DNA of 64,000 nucleotides from NCBI GenBank assembly GCA_949126835.1, contig OX421507.1, forward strand, positions 9,638,121 through 9,702,120, written 5' to 3'. Position 1 is the first letter of the stretch, and the number at the start of each line of letters is the position of its first letter. The translations under genes and the position numbers were made by a program. Origin of the DNA: Anisus vortex (lineage: Eukaryota; Mollusca; Gastropoda; Planorbidae). This document shows, one piece after another, positions 56,267 to 64,000 of this stretch. The notes beneath the pieces were generated by a model that did not search any database, was not told where the DNA came from, and saw nothing but the letters and a program-made list of their open reading frames with translations.

Positions 56267-56268
56267 GG
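56100..56268 (+). repeat. Compound (GA)n, (TA)n, (GATA)n microsatellite
   Basis: GAGAGA to 56137, TA at 56174-56191, then ATAG/GATA repeats to about 56265. Confidence 0.95.
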
Positions 56269-56519
56269 AGGCGGAGATGGGATTGAGAGAAGGGTTGTGC
56301 CCATTTTCAGTCATTTGGACGTACAAAGAATTCGATATAACTAGACTGGCTAAACACTTTGAACATGTAATAATTCAGTGAATAAAAAACATTCTATTGT
56401 TACAAGCTCTGTGCGGACTACGGTACAAGATGCAGCCTGTTGCAAATCCCTGTATTAGAGATACGTAAGCGAAGAAGGAGGAGGCCAAAATTAATAAGAA
56501 AGGGATACATAGGCTTATA

Positions 56520-56745
56520 TATATGAGAGAGAGAAAGAAAAACAGAGAGACAGAGAGAGCGAGAGAGAACTGTGAGAGACGGCGGCAGATAGAACGTGAT
56601 TGAAAAATGTAATAGACAGACAGATAAATAGACAGGCTAGATACAGATAGACATAGATATATAGATAAAGCCATAGATAGAAATACATAATGTAGAAACA
56701 TGGATAGATCGAGAGAAAGAGAGGGAGAGAGAGAGGGAGAGATGA
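56520..56745 (+). repeat. GAGA and GATA-like simple sequence
   Basis: Imperfect GAGAGA and ATAGATA runs. Minus frames here are Ser/Leu/Tyr-rich by composition only. Confidence 0.85.
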
Positions 56746-58080
56746 TGGGATAACACCGGTGATAACAACGGTTAAATAACACATTCAAAAAGGGAGGGAA
56801 GGGACGAGAAAAGCCAGCGTAGCCCAAAAATAAAATATGGGTCACTGATTCTAGTCGTGCGATCTTCGCTGTATACCTTGACCGAGTATACTATTGGTTC
56901 AAAACCGTCTCGGTGACCACGTCGATGTTCGATGCATAGCAACGTGACTGTGCATAGTAAGAGGCGAACAGGCAGACACGACACACAATAGCGTGTAAGA
57001 AAGGGAACAAGGACAGACAGACAATCAAGGAACACCACGAGGGAACCAGGAAAGGACAGACACAAGATCGCAACAACATGAAAAGAAACGGAGAGGTCTT
57101 GTGTGTGTGTTTTTTCTACCCCAAATTGGCCCAAATGCCAAAGTTATGCACTCAGACAGACATTTGATAAAGTAAAAGAACCCAGTGCAAATGGAAAACG
57201 GAGGGTATAGGGAAGGGTGGGGGTGGGTAGGGTGGCAGGGGTCTGGACCAGAAGCAGATAGTTCGCACCGAGAATACCAAGGGTCAAACTGATTATGTCG
57301 CCCCCCCCCCTCTTTGTTTTCAGAAGGAAACAAAAAGGTTGATTCAAACTTCAAACCAAGGATGTATTTCTAGACACAGCACAACTTTGGTAATAATATG
57401 TGTTGATTCTTGAGGCATGCGTTTACTTATAATAAATAGCAATAATTATAAACTAAGAAGACGAAGTATCCATAGTCTAGAATGCACGATCAAGGTTTGG
57501 TATAAATATTCAGGAAATTCCCGAATTGTTAATAATATACAACATATTATGACAGTGACAGGTTTCAAATACATTTACTAATTATTTATTGTTAGGCCTA
57601 TATACATTATTTCAAATGTTTACGTGTGTGAAAATAATCAGCTAAATACATCGTGTTATTTGAATTATATAGAAAATGTATCCAAATCGATTGCAAGAAA
57701 CTTTCTTTTTATTCGACTAGCTTTAGGCCTAATTTTGTTTTGTTGGAAGATTTAAATAGCGCCTTTCGAGAGATATCACGTGATTTTAGATACAAAAGAA
57801 ACAATTGAGGATGCCAACTTTGCATCGTGAACTTTTAAAAAAACTATTCGGTCAGCTGACGTAACGTTGTGATTTATGTGTGTTACATTGGTGGTTGGGA
57901 GGGAGGGGGTGTGTGGGGGTACTTTGTGAATGTACACATGTAAACAACGTTCACGCGCTCTCACGTGGCCGTGTGTCACGTGGCTGTGAGTCTCGAATAC
58001 AGTTTTGGTTTTTAGAACTAGAAATAGGCCAACGGCACAATAATCTATTAGAGTATTCCGAAAGACGTGAACATAGAAAA
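56746..58080. other. Unassigned intergenic sequence
   Basis: No supported gene. C-rich run at 57301-57311 and G-rich patch at 57895-57918. Confidence 0.4.
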
Positions 58081-58104
58081 AAAACACCAACACACTTTGC
58101 TTGT

Positions 58105-58590
58105 TTCATAAGCAAGGACGAATTCTTCCTAGTGGCATCCGAGTAAGGAATGGGTTATCTGAACATACCACATGATACCAGGATCATCCAATGGCTTAAA
58201 AACCTTATTTAAAATGTGTATTAAAATAGACGAAAGTAGAATGAAACACGTATAAGCGCAAGATGCAACACTATTCTGTATAGGAGCATATAACGTAGGC
58301 AACAATGTAAGCTACACGACAAATTCAGTAAAGAATTTCTATACTTAACACATTGTATTGAAGGTATCAAGTCCAAGTAGAAGACAAATAAACCAAACAC
58401 AACAGCTTCACTAAGGTTCCCGAGTGGCATCCGGGCATGGAATGGGTTGCCTGAACAAACCAGAAAAACCAGTAACTGAACATCATTTAAAACGTTAATA
58501 AAGATGCAAGACTAGACTCGGACCACGGGTGAGCGTAGAAAGCAATAAGCTACTTTATAAAAGGAGCGTCTGTAATATATCAGAAACATC
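58105..58590 (+). repeat. Two LINE 3' tail fragments
   Basis: AGTGGCATCCGAGTAAGGAA and GGGTTATCTGAACATAC (58130-58170), then AGTGGCATCCGGGCATGGAA, GCAAGACTAGACTCGGACCA and AAAGGAGCGTCTGTAATATA (58430-58580). Confidence 0.75.
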
Positions 58591-59450
58591 CAAATATTCA
58601 CAGGGAAGAATGAACAACTTTTGAATAAAATCATAGTATAAATATTAATTTAAAAATATAAATACCACAAAAGCTGAATTTAAAAAAAAGAATTTTTTTT
58701 AAAATCAAAGTATGTTTCCTCTATTATCTATTAAACGAAAAAAAAATTTAAGTAACCGAGTCTTCTAGACACACAGTAATTTTTATTCAAGAAGATATGT
58801 ATGTGTACAATAGTATGACGGCCTGTTTACAATATTCCAAGACTGACTCCGTATATTATTAAATCCCGTATCTATCACGCGTGCTACCTATTGGAACTGA
58901 CACACACACACACGAAAACTCTTCAGAATTAGTCACTTCTGGAAACCCTGACCATTAAACCTAGGCACCACCGTCCACACTGACCAATGATCACTCTGTC
59001 CCGCGCGTGTCTCAACTGCCAACTGACGATTTTTATTTTTTCTTCATGCCGGTCTCTGGTGCTGTGGACGCTGTGCAATGTAGTGGGGGGGGGGGAGAGG
59101 CGGGGGGAGAGGGGGGGGTCAGAACTTCTGTGGCCCGTGTCACGTGATCAACGCAACGGCTTTAGTTTCCATGGTAGTGCGTTGAATGCAGATGGCCGAA
59201 TTAGCACTCAGGAGACTCTAACATTGTAATGAGCCTAGATACACTCTATGTAGATCTTCGGCTTACATATATTTAGAATATTAAGGTTTGAAAAAAAAAC
59301 AACAACAAAAAAAAACCCCGTTCATTTTCATGCAAATGATGTTAGCAATACAATGCTTAATTTATGCCTAATTAACTTTACTAATATATTGGATAAAATT
59401 AAGTCAGCGAAGTATAGTGTAATGAAGAAGACATGGGCTATTAAACTGAA
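58591..59450. other. Unassigned intergenic sequence
   Basis: A G-rich patch (59083-59118) and poly-A runs near 59290-59316. No gene. Confidence 0.4.
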
Positions 59451-59451
59451 T

Positions 59452-59460
59452 AATATATAT

Positions 59461-59552
<92 letters not shown>
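59452..59552. repeat. (TA)n microsatellite, ~100 bp
   Basis: Near-pure TA with one AAATA interruption. Confidence 0.97.
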
Positions 59553-59554
<2 letters not shown>

Positions 59555-59799
59555 ACAATTAAAGAGAGAGAGGCAGAGAGAATATAATAAGATAGATAAA
59601 CAAATAGATAGATAGATTATCAGACCTATCTGAAATAAATAGATACATGAGAAAGTAGTAAACTGATAGATAGGAAGAAGCAAAGATAGAAAATCAAGTC
59701 TATAGATATAGATAAGCAGTAGTTAGAAAGAGATAGAAAACAGACAGATAGATAAATAGATAGATAGAAGAGTAGGTAAATAGAATGATAGAAAGAAAG

Positions 59800-60105
59800 G
59801 TAGATAGTTAAACAATTCTATAGATAGATAAACAATTCTATAGATAGATAAACAATTCTATAGATAGTTAAACAATTCTATAGATAGATAAACAATTCTA
59901 TAGATAGATAAACAATTCTATAGATAGTTAAACAATTCTATAGATAGATAAACAATTCTATAGATGGATAAACAATTCTATAGATAGATAAACAATTCTA
60001 TAGATAGATAAACAATTCTATAGATAGATAAACAATTCTATAGATAGATAAACAATTCTATAGATAGATAAACAATTCTATAGATAGATAAACAGTAGAT
60101 AGATA
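59800..60105 (+). repeat. Minisatellite, 20-bp unit, ~15 copies
   Basis: TAGATAGATAAACAATTCTA repeats in exact 20-bp steps; some units have AGTTAAAC in place of AGATAAAC. It is embedded in wider GATA-rich sequence (59570-60160). Confidence 0.97.
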
Positions 60106-60300
60106 AAGATAAACAGAAAGATAGAGATAGATTAACAGACATATAGAGAGGTAGGTATTTTATTACACGGGTCTCGAATTATGGTAAATTCCCACTATTG
60201 GCATCATTGGCCATCCCATTCTCTAGATGCACAAAGAAACGTACACATAATACACATTTCACTTAATGGGTAATCCAACAGTGATAGTTTGATTTCTAAA

Positions 60301-60567
60301 TTAAAAAAAACAACTTAGATTTGTGGGGAAAAAACAATCAAAGTAGCTGCCATCTTGAAGGTTATCAATTATTTGACCAGAACAAATGTAGGCAGTGAAG
60401 TAACCATTCACGCGACACGAGACGAGAGCATTAACAGCATACACCAAAGTTGTTCCACGGAAACAGCATTCATCAAAGCTGTTCCATGGACTGGGAATTT
60501 TTAGAGGACATTTTGAAGTCTCATTACCACTTCCCCATGTAGTCCGACCTAATTCTGCGTAAATTGT
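60301..60567 (-). CDS. Possible terminal exon, unknown Cys-rich protein
   Basis: Not recognised. On minus, a pyrimidine-rich acceptor (TTTATGTTTTTCAG) precedes 88 open codons from TIYAELGRTTWGSGNETSKC to NLSCFF and a stop. It holds seven Cys and two N-x-S/T sites, and the composition looks more protein-like than other open frames here, so it could be a secreted-protein exon or a decayed one. No upstream partner exon was found in the window. Chance remains possible. Confidence 0.3.
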   Translation of the reverse strand, partial: TIYAELGRTTWGSGNETSKCPLKIPSPWNSFDECCFRGTTLVYAVNALVSCRVNGYFTAYICSGQIIDNLQDGSYFDCFFPTNLSCFF

Positions 60568-60604
60568 CTGAAAAACATAAACTGGAGATCGTTCTAAGGA
60601 CAAC

Positions 60605-61670
60605 TTCTCGGTCCCGCTTTACTGCATCTCTAGTCTTGCGTGGCGATAGGAAAGATGGGGGACAATAACGACTTACAAAATGTTCAAACACTCAATGATG
60701 TTGTTCATGGACGCCCCCCCCCCCCCCCTAAAGCGATCCATTTATTTCACGTGACCTGAAATTACTGCACTCCAGCAGCCAACACACACAGACACATACA
60801 CACACACATATACACACATATACAAAACAGAACTAGAATAAGAAAATGTGCACACATGTCCTTAAGAAAATAAAATATGTAGGCCTAACCCCCTCCCACC
60901 CTTATCGTGGCTTAAGTGCAATGTTATCAACCTAAACAAATATATTATGTGAATGTCTATTGTTATTTAGCGTGGTGATAACAGCTTGAGCTAATTATCA
61001 CGCATGAGGGAGGGGGAAATAAGAAATAAAATAATAAAACATAGCAGTCCTTTTTTTGTAATGTAACTTTGGAGGGTAAGAAATTGAGGAGAATGGGTTT
61101 CGGAATAAAATGAACAATAAAATTTGTTGTATTTTTTTTTAATCAAATTATCGCTCCTTATCTTACTTGTTGATACAATTGTATGGTGTGTGGCGTTACT
61201 GCTGGTTTTGGTTATTCCCCGACCCTCCCCACCTCCTCACCTTCGCCCTCCCCCCTCCCCACCTACGCCCCCCCCCCCATACTCACGTCCAATCACAGAC
61301 CGTAGACCGCATGGTCACGTGATTAGATAGTAACATACAGAGGGTGGGCCTGCTTGACGTCCAGTTAATGACCATTTCATTGGACTTTTGTGTTGTTTCT
61401 TTATATTAAGTTAAACTCACTTCACTGTCACACCAAACAGAACACAATATCGGCCCAATAACGGCCCAACATTTGAGCAAGATTTAAAATTGGCAGAATA
61501 TTGGCCTAATCAAAGGCCAATAAAGAGAGGGCCGTTACGGACGTAGATTATTTACTTTAACTTGAGAAACCATAACTTTTTTTTGTTTTGTTTAAAGGGG
61601 GCAATGAATGAGCAGGGGAGATAAGATAGTTTATAATTTGCTAGAATGGGGTTATTAAACAATAGAAAAA
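60605..61670. other. Unassigned sequence with C-rich runs
   Basis: Poly-C at 60713-60728 and a C-rich stretch at 61218-61281. GGCCCAATAACGGCCCAA and AAAGGCCAATAAAGAG (61450-61530) form loose inverted words. No gene. Confidence 0.4.
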
Positions 61671-61679
61671 AAAGAAGAA

Positions 61680-61735
61680 CACAAACTAAATACCGAAACA
61701 AACGTTCTCACTAGAGTTTTTTTATTGTAATAGTG

Positions 61736-61770
<35 letters not shown>

Positions 61771-61835
61771 ACACATTGTAATCATTCATTTCGCTGTCGT
61801 TTTGACGGGCATAACTCCTAGTTATATAATAAAAA
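61680..61835 (-). repeat. Copy of the 24.6-kb repeat module, minus
   Basis: On minus it shows TTATGCCCGTCAAAACGACA, TACAATGTGTTTTGTTAAA, GAACGTTTGTTTCGGTATTT, the same order as 24645-24770. It contains a poly-T run of about 30 (61735-61764). Confidence 0.65.
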
Positions 61836-62065
61836 AACAAAAGGCTTTGAAGAAAAGTGAGTGCTTTGGAAAGACTAAATTTTAAACAAATTGACTAGAA
61901 TTAGAATGACCCTTTTTCTATAACTCATTTTTTTCTATTCGTTCGTCAGTTACAGCGGGATATGGGGGGCATCTCTTTTCAATAACAGCGCCACTCTCTG
62001 GGGATTATATTCATTTAAGGGTTACCAATGAGAAAGTAAAAAATTAAATTCTGCGTATGTTTATC

Positions 62066-62150
62066 TTATCTTATCAGGCGCTCCTTCTATAAAGAAGATC
62101 ATTGCGTCCTAACGCTCATCCGTGGTCTGAGTCTAGTCTTGCATGTTTCG
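62066..62150 (-). repeat. LINE 3' tail copy
   Basis: On minus: GCAAGACTAGACTCAGACCA, CTTCTTTATAGAAGGAGCGC and a TAAGATAAGATAA tail. Confidence 0.75.
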
Positions 62151-62417
62151 TGAGTAATTCGGTCAAAAACTTAAAAAGTAATCGAAAAGGTGGTCGTAAG
62201 CCTATCGTTTACTCCCCCGCGAAATTCACAAACGAAAACTTTTTTTTTATATTGATTACGATTTCTTTTTATATGGATTGTATGATAAATTTAAATTTTC
62301 AAACTCAATTATGCCAAAGTGGCTGTTTTCAGACTTTAAGTTGGCATCATCTTAGCTCTAGGGTGTTACATTGTCATTTTTCGTCAATTTTCGTCAGTAT
62401 TTATTTAACGAATACTA

Positions 62418-62448
<31 letters not shown>

Positions 62449-62865
62449 GCTCCAAAATGTCTTAAACTATGACACGGATCTATGAGGCACGTGGCTGCAT
62501 GTAATTAACATAGATAATGAGCTGGAAAGAGAAAGAAGTCTCATTGGAAGAGTCAGACCTCCCTTTCCCCCTCCACCGTGCACAAAATTTTTTTTTTTAT
62601 ATTAAAGTGTCAATGGTAATTTAAACATGAGTGGCATTCATTGAACATGTATGAAATACAATAGATCAACAACCATTAAAATATCAAGTCGCCTGGGCTG
62701 AACAACATAATAAGCCGAAGCCTGCGCGGATGAATATATGCTAATTATTGGGCAGACTGGGCTTAAGACGCATTATAGTCATATTGACGTTTTAGTTAGA
62801 CGTGTACCAGTAGAGCAACCCCCGCCTTGAAATAAGTTCCCGAACACATTGTATTGTAGGTTATA
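62151..62865. other. Unassigned sequence
   Basis: (CT)n at 62423-62448; otherwise nothing recognised. Confidence 0.4.
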
Positions 62866-62869
62866 ACTT

Positions 62870-62932
62870 TGCAAAGCCCCGCACCGGGCGCCCCCAGGTA
62901 TGATGTCCCTTAGTTACGCCACTTACAACAAC
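62870..62932 (-). repeat. hAT-like element end
   Basis: On minus it reads GTGGCGTAACTAAGGGACAT then CCTGGGGGCGCCCGGTGCGG, resembling the end at 22400. Confidence 0.45.
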
Positions 62933-63014
62933 CCATTGGTTACGTTATAATGTTTTATCGTTTTTTTACATGCTTTAAAAAAAAACAACTTCCTTTGTCA
63001 CTTTGTCTAAGTCT

Positions 63015-63865
63015 TATTATATACAGACGTATCCTATTTGCAGACTTACTTATCTTAAATAAAAGGGTTTGTTTTATATGTCAAGCCTTATCTTATTTAC
63101 AAGCGTATTTTATGTCAAGCCTTATCTTATTTACATCTTTTTTTTTTATATGTTACAGACTTATATTATTTACAGGCCTATCTTATATGTTATAGACATA
63201 TCTTATTTACATGCTTATCATATACGTTACAGACTTATATTATTTACAGGCTTATCTTATATATTACAGACCAATCTTATTTACAATTTTATCTTGTATG
63301 TTACAGACCTATCCTATTTACAGACGTATCTTAACATGTTACAGACTTATCTTATTTACAATCTTATCTTGTATGTTACAGACCTATCTTATTTACAGGC
63401 TTATCTTATATATTACAGACCAATCTTATTTACAATCTTATCTTGTATGTTACAGACCTATCTTATTTACAGACGTATCTTAACATGTTACAGACTTATC
63501 TTATTTACAATCTTATCTTGTATGTTACAGACCTATCTTATTTACAGGCTTATCTTGTATGTTACAGACCTATCTTATTTACAGGCTTATCTTATATGTT
63601 ACAGACCTATCTTATTTACAGGCGTATCTTGTATGTTACAGACCTATCTTATTTACAGGCTTATCTTATATGTTACAGACCTATCTTATTTACAGACGTA
63701 TCATAAATGTTACAGACCTATCTTATTTACAGGCGTATCTTAAATGTTACAGACCTATCTTATTTACAGACGTATCTTAAATGTTTCAGACCTATCTTAT
63801 TTACAAGCTTATCTTTTACGTTACAGGCTTATCTTACATGTTACAGACATATCTTACACGTTGCA
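63015..63865 (+). repeat. Minisatellite, 37-bp unit, ~22 copies
   Basis: The unit is TTACAGACCTATCTTATTTA plus CAGGCTTATCTTATATG, with many point variants and a less regular start. 37 is not a multiple of three, so overlapping plus frames are all open; none is a gene. Confidence 0.95.
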
Positions 63866-63889
63866 CACGCTACTGCAACGCATATTATT

Positions 63890-63945
63890 AATTGCACCGT
63901 GCACGCTTATCCACGGTTTGAATTGGGAGTCTAGTCTTGCATTTT
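63890..63945 (-). repeat. Short LINE tail fragment
   Basis: CGCTTATCCACGGTTTG and GAGTCTAGTCTTGCATTTT match the reverse of the GCAAGACTAGACTC tail segment. Confidence 0.5.
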
Positions 63946-64000
63946 GATTTGAGTTTTTAATTAACATAATGTTAATTTCGAGTTGTTGTATTTTTTTATC

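Noticed and set aside
63069..63947. Long plus frames rich in Tyr, Leu, Ile
   Set aside because: All arise from a 37-bp tandem repeat read in three frames.

Overview
This is AT-rich eukaryotic DNA. Two multi-exon genes have consensus GT-AG splice sites, and the window is packed with transposon relics, tRNA-derived SINEs, microsatellites and long minisatellites. The repeat mix (an RTE/Jockey-like LINE tail, a tRNA SINE, a mollusc/fish-type Ty3 retroelement) and the many TAGGCCTA octamers suggest an invertebrate, most likely a heterobranch gastropod snail. The species is inferred, not proven.

Layout. 1-4.1 kb: internally deleted Ty3/gypsy retroelement and a probable LTR. 4.24-5.14 kb: broken piggyBac transposase. 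5.2-6.95 kb: two LINE fragments pointing away from each other. 6.97-7.8 kb: possible LTR plus two short tandem arrays. 9.0-18.9 kb: a ~63-bp satellite array split by a complete 9.35-kb DNA transposon (9208-18560) with TIRs and an AT target duplication. That transposon carries two convergent, apparently intact genes: a THAP-DDE transposase (456 aa after splicing) and a SWIM-YqaJ nuclease-like protein (463 aa after splicing). This matches the ISL2EU (IS4EU) type of element and is the most striking system here. 19-34 kb: LINE, SINE, hAT and MITE debris, a ~335-bp duplicated module invaded by a GC-rich repeat, and a 21-bp minisatellite.

34.06-54.15 kb (minus strand): a likely host gene of four coding exons encoding a 200-aa protein with three CxxC pairs (zf-3CxxC, receptor-transporting-protein-like). 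Its exons join in perfect phase. Its first intron is about 17.4 kb and holds a 17-bp minisatellite of about 70 units, two nested hAT elements each with its own perfect 8-bp target duplication, a 32-bp palindrome with an 8-bp duplication, SINEs and simple repeats. Its second and third introns hold 73-bp TTAA-flanked MITEs and LINE tails.

54.2-64 kb: the presumed upstream region of that gene, then mostly microsatellites (TA, GATA, GA), a 20-bp and a 37-bp minisatellite, LINE tails, and one short minus-strand open stretch (60301-60567) that could be an exon of an unknown cysteine-rich protein.
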